From contig OU015532.1 of assembly GCA_907165065.1 (NCBI GenBank), positions 37,490,339-37,554,338 on the forward strand: a stretch of DNA of 64,000 nt. Direction: 5' to 3'. The first letter of the stretch is position 1. Each line of letters starts with the position of its first letter. The notes below the pieces were generated by a model. It was not told where the DNA came from. It was given only the letters and a program-made list of their open reading frames with translations, and did not search any database. Both the position numbers and the translations under genes were made by a program. Source of the DNA: Caprimulgus europaeus. Lineage: Eukaryota > Chordata > Aves > Caprimulgiformes > Caprimulgidae. This document shows, in pieces, positions 28,501-41,600 of this stretch.

Positions 28501-31500
28501 TTGCACAATTTTTAATTCTCCTCTCCTGGAAGACAGGACCAAAAAAAGCCAGAGTCTCTTCCACACTAGTTTTCTACTGCCATGGTACTAACTGCTTTGG
28601 AGTAAGAGCAATCCCTTTTATTAGCTAACAACAGGCTCAAGTGGTGAGGGCACAAATCTCAGCCCAGCACACTTCCCATCCAACACAGGGTAAATATTTG
28701 TTCTTCTCTATATTTCTGCCTCTGTACCCTTTAACTCCATTTCTGCTACAGAGCTGCACCATTTCAGGGAAAACCTGCTTCCAGCATTTGAAAGCTAGTG
28801 ACCATTAAATCAATGAGTCAGCTGGCATTTCAGATCAGTAAAGTACAAACTCCCTTTCTCCCAGAGTTACCAGGGAGCACTAATAGCTAGGAACTTACCA
28901 GAAGTCTTCAGACATGCAAAAGCCATGCAAAAAAAGCTGTATGAGGAGATCAACTGGCTAGAAGTATGGTGTTTTAGAGTTTATTGTGAAGCTCACACTA
29001 GCCAGACTCTTCTTTATGTTCTTCTGTCTCTTATAAAATCAGCTCATAAATGTCAACTTGTTTCAAGCTCTCTTATAACAAAAATTAAACAGAGTTTGTC
29101 TCTGCACTTTATGTGCTGAGCTTCCCAAATGCTTTATAGCATTTGAAGATATACTGGAAGAAATCATTTTACTGAGCACTAGATGAAACCATTCATGGAC
29201 TGAAAAGTGAACCACCAAAAGCAAGACTCCCTGGCTCACGGAGGCTGAACTCCAACTGTCCAGTGCAGAATTGGGCCAGGACACCAGGATGAAAACCTTC
29301 ATGAGCAGCCTGAAGTCCCTGTTGGCAGGCATGCACTTTATATCTCACCACCCAGTCAAACTCTCTCAGAGGGTTTCTCAAGATCCAGTACTGATTTCAT
29401 GGTGAGATGTCACCACTTAGTCCCAGGAAAAGGCTAGGGGGGTAGATAGCAAACACCTGGCACTGTAACACAAATCAAAGACACATGGACCCACTCTAGC
29501 CATGGCTTGTCTGAGAGCACAAGAGAAGGGTGTGGGGCTTCTTTCAACTGGAGGCAGGACAAGGAGGCGCTCTCCCTCTGGTGGATTCACATTGCTGCAT
29601 AGGCAGATACAAATGCAACTGCTGTACTAAAGATTTGTCTTATGCTTCTGCTCCCCTGGGCCAAGGTGGGGGCTAAGCCCATGAAGCCAGCAGTGCAGGA
29701 GCTCATCTGGCTGAAAGCCCTTCTGCAGTGCAGGTTCAGAGACATCTGTAACTACCCAGAGCCCTGGTGTCCATCTCGCACTCTGCTGCCCTAAGGGGCC
29801 GATTCCTCCAGCTTCCTGGGAGGATTCACAGGTGTTGCTTTTTCTGTGGCTCTTCTTTGGCTGTTTACTTTACTGATGAAGGGGAAGGGAGAAAGAGGAA
29901 GCTACAGCTTCATTTATCCAGGCTTTCTAAATACAGAGCTGAGTAAACAGGTTGAATAATTGAAACAACTTAAAGTTGCCAACTGCTTTGTATGGACACG
30001 GCAAAATTAGCACAAAGCATTGCTCCAGGCTTTTCAGGCTGCAGAACTTTAGTGACCCTGCAGCTCTGGAAGGCAGGAAAAAATGGAAATAATATGGTTT
30101 CTAAGGGATGATAGCAAGTATCCTGGCTAAAAGATCCTATAGCTGCATTTCCAGTGAGAAAGGGACTCCAAAACAGTGTTTGGCATGAAGCCTGAGAGCT
30201 CCCTGACAAAGGGCAAGGAATCATAAAGGACACCTGTATCCACCAGAGCTTCTGAAGGCTACATGGCATGGATGTACTATGTATTTTGGCTTCACCCTCA
30301 TCACTGGTGACACAAACTCTTAGCTAAAACATACACAAATAAATGATATTTTTGGATACACTTGTCCCCTTGGCCATCATCACTGTCCCTGACCTAGTGC
30401 CCTGTCAATGCTCAAGAGCTCCCATGCTCGTGTGCAGCTGTGATAGGTATTACTCAGCTCAAGAGGAGTCTCCTTTTGAACAAGGTCTGCAATTATTAAA
30501 ATAATTCACTTGATAGGGGATTTTCCAAAATTAAGAAAATAGCTCCTGGGACAGGATGACTGTGATGTGCAAGTACTACTGGAGAAGTAAGGGCCACAAA
30601 GATCGGTAGGGACCTTACAGGGACTACACAGACACGGGGTGAAAAGCTGCTGTGTGCTCCAAAGCACTTTCAATGTGAGACTCAGAAATGAGGGTGGAGA
30701 CAGTGCATCTCAGAACGAGGAGACAGCATTAGTCAGGGTGCTTGGCAGTGGTCTCAGCACACCCACAACCTACCTCTCATCACATTCTCTACCAAGATCA
30801 TAGTAAACTAAAGAAAGATTTAATCCAAAAAAAGAATGACCCTATCTAAAAAAGGCCTCAAACAGTTCACAATCCCCACAAGCTACAAAACTGTGTCTGA
30901 ACAGCAGCCTCCTACACAAGACTGCAGGACTGATCCCCTCACGTTCTCCAACGTCTGGTGCCATCACCTTGTTCTCAAAAGCTACATCCTGCTGCCACAG
31001 TGCAATTTACTCCAGCTTGGCCCATGCACTGGTGCTGGCAGCCTAATTGGAGGGGAAACACCAAAACTGTGGTTGGCTATGACAGATTACTCCTGAGTGA
31101 GCGAGGCAGCACAAACAAGAGAAAGAAAGCATTTGTCTGAAAATGTAATGAGCAGACATTTGGCATCAGGGGCTGAGAGAGGTGAGAGCTGACATAATGC
31201 AGCAGAGAGATAAGAGAAATGGGGGAGGTGACATGGGTCCTTGAAAACAAAGCCAGGTAGCTCGTATTTAACAAGGTGAAGGAAGGGGTGGTACTGGAAA
31301 GACATGAACTGAAAGGCATGTTTATAAGTGATGGGTGACAAAAATTATCGCTGCTGCAGCTGCTTGGGTGAGTGTGATTGGATTGCTTCATGGAGATCAG
31401 AAAAAAAGGATGTTGCAGTGACTCAGACATAAATTGAGAGCCCATAATGGGAACTGTATGGGAGATCCATCAGCCATTCTGGAGGTCAGAGTAGGGAATC

Positions 31501-32540
31501 TACTATTGGATGAAAGCATTTAATTGATCTAGATGTAGGAAAGATATTGAATGTTTACATAAAGGTACTGCAGAAAAAGTCCCACTGCTAACCCATGTGA
31601 GCAGTAAATGGCTTCTAAAAGGCCAAGTATGGAACTGAGCCTCAGGAACCCTGAACAGGGACCACCCCAGCACCTCCCACCTCCACCCCTGTGACACAGA
31701 GCAAAAGAAAGACCGTGAAAAGGTAGAGCTGCTCCTCTACCCCTAGAAGATGTGCTCCTTTCATTCACAGACACAGAGCGGCAGTTACTGTCACTTTTTA
31801 CTGCTGTTACCCCTGTGAAGCCAGCACAGATAATCAGGATGGTGCTGAGATCTGCAAGAGAAGACCTTACTGTGGTACAAGCTTGCCAGTGTGTCCACTA
31901 CACATCTCACTGAAGCTGCAGGCCTTCAGCAGGGCACAGACAAGCAGTGTCAGGATAATCAGATCCCCAGTGAATTACTGGGAGGTGACCACAGGATCTC
32001 TCTTCCCAGGCTGTAACTCTTAGGTAGGCACACATGTTTGCACAGCTGTAGGTTCAACAATGTTTTCACTTATAGTTTAAATACTCAGCACATGAAACAG
32101 CTAAGAACAATACAAATGCACACATATATACCAGTGTCCATGTGTCCTGTGGTTGTGGGGAAGGGTATTTATTAAGGTAATGGTAATATTGAAAATTGAA
32201 TTGCATCATGACTTGTTTTTAATTGGATACCAAAAGTGCTAAAGCTACTGTGGGTGGTGAGATTATGAAGATGGTATTTTCTGGGATCTTCAGGCATACT
32301 CCTTGCTGAGGCATGAATGTGTCACCTAAGAACTAGGAAAAAAACAGGATTTAAACTGTCTACACTAACACTAGGTAGCAAGGTATTTCTCAGTGTGCAT
32401 CACAGCCCAAGGAGTGGTCTAATTAGCATGCATCCTCATGGGGCCCTAAGGCATCTGCATGTCACTGCAAGTTTCTTACACTACCTTACCACCACATACA
32501 CTGCAAGTGGTGGGATCTTGTATCTTCTTCTTGTATATAC

Positions 32541-32602
32541 AGTCCTGACTGGTACTGAGGCGTGCTTTGAGAGTCCTGACTGGTACTGAGGTGTGCTTTG
32601 AG
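32541..32602. repeat. 31-bp tandem duplication (2 copies, 1 mismatch)
   Basis: The unit agtcctgactggtactgagg plus 11 further bases is repeated at 32541-32571 and 32572-32602, with a single C/T difference. It is intronic (intron 1). Confidence 0.93.
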
Positions 32603-34830
32603 GAATCCGTGCCAAGTCTGTGGGTACACCTGGACAGCACAGTGAAAACTAGTGTAGAGGTGTCCGAGTACCTGAGACAAGGTACCAGAAACAGCAGTGG
32701 TAGGAAAACACAGCTTGGTGAGGGCTATCTGATGTAGGAGCCATACTGGGGGGTCCCAGGCACAGCCCTAAATAGCAAGCATAGGAACTGAGGCTCAGTA
32801 CTGCAGTGGAGCAAAGAAGCAGGGGTCAGGTCTTCCCAGCGTGTGTGTTCAGACCAAGACAGAGATCTTAAAGCAAAAGTAAGGAAAAAGGCAGTAAAGA
32901 TTAAAAATAATGATAATGATGGTTCAATGTTGCAGACACCCCAAGAGAGCAGCAACTGCATTGAGAGAGATGGACACAACGCTGGCTCACTCAACATAAC
33001 ACCTGGCTGCGGACAGCACAGCACTTCCATGTTCCCCCAATCTGCTGTCTCTGCTCCAACCTCACGCTCCTTTGCCCTGCCCACAGCCACCAAGACTCCA
33101 GACGGGGAATCTAAGCAGAATATGACCTAACTTTAAGGATATGTAGTCTCTAAAGACTCTCTTGTTCTCATGACCAAAACATCATATTTTTATCTATTTT
33201 GACCTTAATTATTTTGTTTGTCTTGAAACTGTTTATACAGTTTATTAAAGCAAGAATCTCCCTCTAAAAGAAGTCAGATTTTGGGACTGATATCAAGGAT
33301 TAAAAGGGAAAGAGAAACATTTAAGTTTGTTTTTTCTTTGATCCTTTATATGCAACCTGAACCATTATCAAAGCCAGTTTCAGTTCTAGGTAGCACAATA
33401 ACTCTGAGCTAGTACCTCTTGCTATTGTTTATTCTTTAAAAAGCTTGTGCTATGGTTTTACAGTCTAATTTTCCAAAACTTTTATGAACAGGAAAAAAGG
33501 AAATGAGGCTTAAATACACAGGTACCAGGAATCTGAGGGTATTGAGTCTGTTAGAATAGATGCTCTAGGTAAAGCCTGAGAAACACAGACAAACTTTCTG
33601 GACTTTACCCAAAGGCTACCAAGGAAAACGCTTCCACTGACTGCAGGGGGCTGGGATCAGGCCCTGCACTGCAGGGAACAGCAGCAGAATGACAGAAAAA
33701 GTCTGGTGACTCCAACCAAGTCCAAAGGAGTTGTAAGGAGCTGCTGCATTATTTAAAAGCAGACAGGCAGAAGACTTTGCCAGATACTAACTGGAAAAAT
33801 TTGATCTCTTTTTAAACCTAGCAGCAAGATTTTCAGCGTCTTGATGACAGGAAAACCTATGGGAACATAGAAGGAAAACACACTGCAGAAGAACTGAGAG
33901 GAAAACACTGCCACCAGCCAACTCAGCCCATCAGGAAACATTTGCTCTTACTACTTTTCACATCAAAGAGCTGGAGGCTTCAAACAATGTTCTCTGAGAG
34001 ACTGAGCATGAGGGAACAGCAGGGAGGCAATTCCCAGCATGGAAGCCCTGAGCAAACAGACATCCCCATTGAATGGTGAGCACTTGGGGACCAGCCCAGG
34101 ACCACCTTCTGTAAAAGTCATGCTCAGGTCCTCAGCCACCCTCTGGAAAGATAAGATAAGACAAGCCCAGATGTAACCTAGCTTTAGTAACACCACAGCA
34201 CTGTAACTCGCTGGGGAAATTAACTTGGCAGGCAGGGCAGTCAGGAAAGCATGTGAATAATGGGAAGGCCAAGCTGGAGCTGCAGCAGCTCCAGTGGCTG
34301 AGGACAGAGTGCGATTTAAGCCCTAGCCACAGACACGTCCACATTCTTGCATTGCTCATTTCTAGGAGATGAGGTCAAAGAGCTCACCACAAGAGAGGAT
34401 GGATGATGTAAACTGGATGCTGAGTGCCAGCACTAGTTTTTTTTCCCACTGTGCTCTGCACATACCCAGAGCCTTTCCATTTATAGGAAAGGCCATTGGT
34501 AGAAAAGGTGCATTCTGCAGTGGGCCAGAGGAGGAGGCATCATCCTGGGTATAAAAGTGTTAGCACTGTTTCCAAAGCTCAGCAATTCCAGTTAAGGGAT
34601 AAGAGGGAAAAACCCCAACCTCTACCCCTGGGCAGAGGACCAGAAGAAAGATTCAAGGAGAAAAAATTAGGTATTTTCTTCAAGGAAAGGGAAGACACCT
34701 CCGAGTTAAGGGTGTAGTAGTGATTTTCAATAAAGAGAGCTACAGATCAGGGGTTTTTGACTAGCTTTAGGCTGGGAGAAAAGGGGATTGGGATAATTCT
34801 TATTTGTCATGCCAAATGTGCAAAGATGCT

Positions 34831-34846
34831 ATGCATTAATGCAAAT
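34831..34846. promoter_or_regulatory. Octamer motif fused to a 12-bp palindrome
   Basis: The stretch ATGCATTAATGCAAAT contains the perfect palindrome TGCATTAATGCA (34832-34843) and the exact POU octamer ATGCAAAT (34839-34846). Such paired half sites can bind POU-domain dimers. A single site by itself is weak evidence of function. Confidence 0.25.
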
Positions 34847-35436
34847 ATCTCGGGAAAGAGAGAAGATGGAAGAGTAAAATCCCACTGGAAACAAAATTAT
34901 TTGTCTTAGACATTTCTACATTACTTAACAATTTAAGTTGTTAGGAATTTCCTTTCCTTTCTGTAACTCCATTTCAACCCTAACCATATACCCAGCTACA
35001 TTCTTACTAAACAGTGAATGTTCTCAATCAATAGCTGCAATTTCACCCTTTTCAGAAAAGTGAGTGTGCTTTAGGATAGCTCTGCCAATTTGAGATATAT
35101 TGGCTAGAGTGAATCAGAGTCACCTTTTTCCTGCTCTACAGGGAAAGTATTTTGTCATGAGTTGCAGGATTTTGCTTTGGCAGTGGAGTTGTGATGTCTT
35201 TCAGAAGCTGTAGTTCAGATGTCTCATGCTCTCATCTTCCACAATAAGCTACCAGGAGGACAATTCCTTACAGGAGCCTGACAGATGCAAATCATGGGAG
35301 ATGTAACTCCCTTTGGAAACCACCCCAGATACAGCTAACTATTAGCTGCATAGCTAAACATATTTTGCAGAAAGGAAAGGAAACTGATCAAAGTATTGAG
35401 ATATTGTGATTTCCAGTATTTGGCTTTTTCTGTTGG

Positions 35437-35620
35437 GGGGAAAAAACAACCAAACAAACCAAACCAAAAAACCCCACAAAACAAAGAAACAAAAATCACC
35501 CCAATATTTACTTTCTGCCATGGAAAATACACACTTTTCACTAAAAGCAAACAAACAAAAAACCCACCACCACCACCAAAAAAAACCAAAACAAAACAAA
35601 ACCCACCCCAACAAACCAAA
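35437..35620. repeat. A/C-rich, guanine-poor low-complexity block
   Basis: After a GGGGGG run at about 35436-35441 the plus strand is nearly all A and C for some 180 bp, broken by a short ordinary piece (about 35505-35550). It contains CCACCACCACC and repeated AAACAAA/AACCAAA words. In the ACTN1 transcript this is U/G-rich. The core resembles part of the block at 50108-50181. Confidence 0.85.
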
Positions 35621-38600
35621 AGGTATAATACTACAGTTAAGAGTATACCCATTTTTGGTCAAAGAACATTTCTAACAGTTTGAAATGGACTGGCCCTCTG
35701 CAGTAACTGCTGAACATCCCCCAGTGTTTCCCAAAACATCAGCAAGAGAACGTGGCACACAAACAGTGCTGCCAGTTGTGCCATCACCATACAGATCCTA
35801 AGTGTAGAAAATGAACCCCTGGCAGAGGCTGTCCCTAGGAAGACAGTCGCTGGGAAGACAGTGTTTGGCTGGAAGGGGATGGCAGAGAGGCAAGGGCAGG
35901 GTTTAACTTTTGATTCATGGGTAGGGAGATGCATTCAGTTATAAAGAATGACTGGTAGCTGAGGGGAACTGATGTGAATGGAGTCAGGCAAAGATTTATT
36001 ACTTGCTTTTGTTGTTTAAAGAGAAGGGATGATGAAAATCACAAGATGAGAACTGCTTCTGACTCGTCCTGGGACCAGGGGAGGAAAAAAGGGAGGTGGG
36101 GACCAGTTTTGTGTTTTCTTGGATGAGGGAAATGGCAAAAATAGCTGGGGGAAGAGTTTTTGTATGTTATGAGCTTTAATCTCAGTCTGGCAGTGGTGGC
36201 AACAGGCTTTGGTCCAGCAGCAGCTGGAGAGAATGACCATATGAAAAAAAATCTGTATTATACATGAACATAAACCCAGAATTTTTCCATTCCTCTTCCT
36301 TCTGCCTGGGAGCATATGGCATCTATTCACAAAAGTTTCAAATAGCAGACACTGAAATGATCACTAGCCCTGTGGGCCAGGAATTATTTTTTCACAGCTC
36401 TAGGTCTAACAAAATTGTATTTTATCCTTGACATGATTAAATCTTTAATACACTTATATTATTACTGAACTCAGGACGATTTTTAACCTCCCTGACTGCC
36501 AAACAGAACAGGAGCTTTCTACTGAATCCAAAACCTGTCCTTTTGGAGCATATGTGGCCAGAAGTGCAGTCAGTTCTCAAGGAGATCCACCAGTAGCTTG
36601 TGAATCCTGTAGTGTAAGGGAGCATTTGCACAGGTTACCACAGACCTGCGCAAAGCACTACCTGTACAAAGTTTACTGCTTTCTAATGAGCAGCTGGCTC
36701 TACTAATGCTGCTATGTTCAGGTTTCCTTTTGGAACTTGGCCCTGCTGAAACTGCTCAGAGACCACAAACCATGCTTTAATAAAGAAAACACACACGCAC
36801 AGAGAAGAGAAATTTCACCACAACTAAAATCCAGCCATCCTTCTGCTCTTTCCACCTCCCACGCTGAGCTTCAACCTTGCATTTAGGTTGTCAGAAGTGA
36901 CTGGCTCTGTTCAAAGCATTAAAGCAGCCAGGACTCAGATGCATCAGCAGTTTTATAGTCTTTGTAGGTAGCCACCGGTCATATGTCTGCATAAACTCAT
37001 AATCAGGGGACTATTTGCTTCCATTTCTAGGCTGAGCAAAATGGCAAGCAGCCAGGACAGGGAGCATTGTTGGAGAGCCCTGGAAGATGGAGCGCTGTGC
37101 TGACAACTTGGACCCAAAAGGGCACCCCTCCACTCTGCTCAACAGTAAGGATGTGATTAGTTAAGGAGGCCAAAGGGAGGACATGGGGGTAGCTGCTAGG
37201 CATACCATGGGCTCAGAGTCCCCTAGAAACGAACAACTTGAGCAACCCCCTCACTACCCACTGGGGAGCTTCACTGTAAACACACCCTCTACTGAAGCAG
37301 AGAGCAGTAATATAAACCAGATGCTGTAGGGAATTTTTTCCCTCTTCGTCTGCACTATATTTAAATACAGAGCTCTTCTTTTGCCAATCTGTTCTTAAAG
37401 GGCCTGTGTGCTGCTCTTCATCCCTATCCTCCTTGTCTGAACTTAACAGCACTGCGGTAGCCCTCCAGCACTGCGATCACCCCAGGAAGAGTGTTCTTCA
37501 TGAAGCCTTGAAGGCTGAGATCTGGCTTTCTAACTACCACACCAGGAGCCCTCATAGCTCCTCTACCTGTTCACCTGGGCACGGAGGCAGGTGAAATCAT
37601 GGCATGAAAGCACTGCTGGTTGCTCTGGCCACGTAAATGCTAACAGATTAATGCAGTGCCATCCATTCACCCAGGTTCTTCCAAGGTGACAGAGGAAGGA
37701 AGGGAGAGGTGCCACGCAAGATACACTTTGGCAGGTGAGTGCTGTGTTGTAGTGCACACTGCTTACTGAATCAATAGGACACATCATCGCACTTCAGCGC
37801 TGTGCCATGGCTACAGTTAAAGCTGGGAGAGGATTCTTAGGCTCAATACTTGCAAACCTGTAAGAGCAAGAGAACTGAAGACAGCCTGATATGCAACGGG
37901 CTGTTAACACTGCAGTATGCAGGACTAACTACACACCATCCAGTAGAGCAGAAGCATCCAAGCAGCAGTGAAATCTAACAGTGAGTAATAACGTTTCCCA
38001 AAAGCTGTTTTTCCAGCTTTAACAAGAGGATAGGCTCAAAAAACCCTCAGCCATAGTTTTTAAGCCAACTCTACCCTGCCCCACAGCTGAGCACTGGTAC
38101 TCCACTGAGAGGGTGGAGCAAGGAAGAGTATGTGCAAGGACCACAGCTGTTCCACTTCCAGGTCCAAACTCTTCTTTCAAACCAGGTGTGAGCCCTAGCA
38201 AAGTTTCCCCATCCTTAAGGCATATCCTACTCCAGGTCTTTATTTTCTGAATGTGGTAGAGTCAACACAGGAGCTTAATTCCAACCTCATGTATGATGAA
38301 GAATTGCACTTAGCTTTCAAAAATTGTACCAGACCCAATCAACACAAAGAAAGTGGCACCAAGAAGCTAGTTTAATTGTGCTGCCAAGAGCAATCCACTA
38401 GCCTTCCATGCCAGGTGACTAAAGTGAGTATCCCACCACAGGTCTCGCCGCCCAGGCAGAGGAACCAAAATCCATTACTTAAGGACATACAGGCCTCATC
38501 ATAAAGGACAGCAGAGAACTTCACCCAGGGAGTACTGCCCCTCCAGACAATGGGCTACACCTGCATTACCACCATCACACTCAAATGGGTTGGCTACCAA

Positions 38601-41600
38601 AGTACAGCTGAACTGACTGCACCCACCACAGGCATTAAGTCAACACCATCTTCCTAGTGAAGTCTGTAAGTGACCATGGCTAACCATTAAAACAGCATCA
38701 AATTTAAACATCACTGATGCTGTGTCCCCATCTCCCCTTCCCCTTTGTTGCTTTGGTTATCATTAGGGCTTTTTTTCCAGGAAGGAGCTTTAGCCTCTTA
38801 GCACTGCTAAGCATCAGCTGTGCTTGACAACTCAAATCACTAGTAATGCAACAGCCAACGTGCCATTCTTCAAAGACCCAAAATAATGTATTAAATTTCT
38901 ACTTGGTTTTGGCTTTTGTTGAAAATTAGTGCCTCATCTCCAGAAGTCAAATATTAACCTATTTATTCTTCGATAACAAGCCGTTCGGTAATCAGCGGAA
39001 CCAACAAAGTCTGACTTCCTCTGCTGCTCCAGTGCACGTTTGCTGGTGTCTAATAAGGAATAAACCTATTTGCCTTCTCCCACCCTGCCACACCTCCAGA
39101 AATAAGCATGTGGGTTGCACCTTTCTTCTTTGTTGCTCAACTTTTAATTTAAACTTTGCTAAGATCATTAACTCTTTGAAGGCAAACAGTCATAGGAAAG
39201 AGGGATGTTCTCTCTTGGAATATAAAATAGCTAGAAGACAGAAAATTAAAGTATAAAGTGAACAAACTCCATCATGGAGAGAACTAAGTCAGGGAGAGGT
39301 TTCACAGCATTTCACATAAGCATAAATATCACCTGATGTAATTATTAGTGACAGAGAAAACTAAGATGATCAGTAAGGAGAAAACATATTGTTGTTTATA
39401 AAGCCTAGCTGTGAAGAACTAGACTTAATCAAGGGCAGGTGAGTAACATGACAAATAAAAGTCACTAGTGATAAACATTCAAGGGTTCACTTGTATTGGA
39501 ACTACTCAAACATCTTACTGGATCCTAAATTAATTCAAAATAAACTGGAACAAAACAGGGAAGAGCCCTGAACAACTCACCAACTCACCTGCTTAATGCA
39601 CAGCAATACCCTGTAAGCGGGACCACAAGCAGAGGTGAGGAACTAATGGGATTAACAACAACTATGGACACACCACTCCGTGCTGCGCCTGCATGCAGAG
39701 CACAGTGGGGTCCTGAACCTGCACAGTGAGAGAGCAGGAACAAAACATTTCTGTAAGCAAACTCCTTAAATCATCTGAAATACTCAATTTATTTCTGCTT
39801 TACAGTTCAGTAGGAAAGAGCAGAACATAATTAGGTAGCAATTGTTCCATACATCTGCAGCAGATTTTATGTATAGTTTGACTTAGATGAAGGTCAGATC
39901 AATACTATGTGGCTTACAGTTGGTTTGTTTAGCTTTTTTAAGGCAATACAAAGTAAACCTCTCCTTTCCTGCCCCTCCCTTGCTACTTTTGCCACATTGT
40001 CAAGGTACAGAAATAATTGTTGAAATCTAGACTTTCTGTGGACATTGTGGTTGCATATTAACTACCAGTGAGAAATGCCACCAACAGCAGCAGCTCCAAG
40101 GGTAGCATGGGGAGGTGCCCTTTTCTCATATGCAGAAGTGAAACCGTTCAAAGGATGGGGTTCTTTTAACCTTGTGTACTGCAAGTTTTGAAATAGTCTT
40201 ACAAAGATAGTCATTGGGTAGATAACAGAACTGGGTTGCTCCAAAAAGTAGTGCTTCAGCACCCCCTATAAAACAGGGCATCAAAACCACTGTGAACCAT
40301 CACAACACATTATTTGCCTAAACTGGGTATGCATGCAATCATATCTCTAACCCATATCCTTCCTTATCTTTTTTTCCTTTCTAGTAAGCTCTGATCTCAT
40401 CTGAAATGTATGTTATCTTAGCTCCAAGGTCCCCGACTTGCATATGTTGCTCTTGAAACTCTCACATGTGGCTCCTGACCACAGAAACGACCTGTGGTCT
40501 AGCCTGCCAGCAAGAACAAAGTACAAGGTGCCCGCTGCTTTATACCTGCGCACAGGTAGCTGGAACCACTGACCTGGCCTAGAAACTCCCCAGGACACAG
40601 GCTCGTTTTGCTTTCTGCTGCACAAACTAACGGCCAGCAAACCTGTGCTGTAAATGGTTTTCAAAATAGAGGGTACTCAAAAAATGCACCACTGCTATCC
40701 AGGGGACGGAGACAGCCCAGGTGCCTCACACCACGAAGGCCCTGGCAGCCACACAGCCCCGGTGACAGGCCAGCAGCAGGCCCGCATACATCTCCCATCC
40801 ACTCCCAGTGAGACACCGTCTGCTTTCCACCTACTGCGCAGCCCTCGGAAGCGCAGGTGCACACAAGGAGCACTTTCTTTTTTTAAACATTATTTGTACT
40901 AATTGCAAGGAAGAGCGAGTCAGTAACGACAGCCCAGGCTTCCCTGGTATCTGCCAGCAGCACCTGCCTCCTCCAGCAGCTGTGGAGGATCCCCGAGGCC
41001 CGTTTCACACTGTGCTCATCAGCACGGCGATGCAGGAGACACGGGAAGGATCTCCTACAACAGCTACAGCGCAGCCTTTATCAGAGTAACACGCATCCCT
41101 TGCTGCTGGGTCTGAAACCCCACAGGTTCAGACAGCAATATGAGGTTAGAGAGGCTCCCACTCCTCATGTGAAGGATAAAATGAGGTCTCTGCCCAGGGA
41201 AAGGCAAATGATTTGCACAAGATATTTCACTTGAGGGTAAGATGAGGTAGCAGGGACTCCACCTTTATTTGGCAGCTACCATGGCTTGCAACAAAGACAA
41301 TTCCTGCTAAAGGAAGACACAAAACCCATGTGTGGCAGCCAGAATGACAGAACTGCAAGTCCAAACAACAGCAAAAGGCACCCAAGCTCGTATCAGAGCT
41401 GCCATGACTGACCATGACCATAGTGAGGGACATCCTCTGCAGTGTCCTTTGGCTGGAAGGGACAGGACTTGCAGAAATATCTCAGAGTCAGGTGGGAAGA
41501 AAATTTCAGAAAAAGATAATGCCTTGCTCAAAACATTTTTCTGCCAGGCCCTTCTTGTTCAAACATGGAAACTCTCATTTTGGAGAACTTCCACTTTAGC

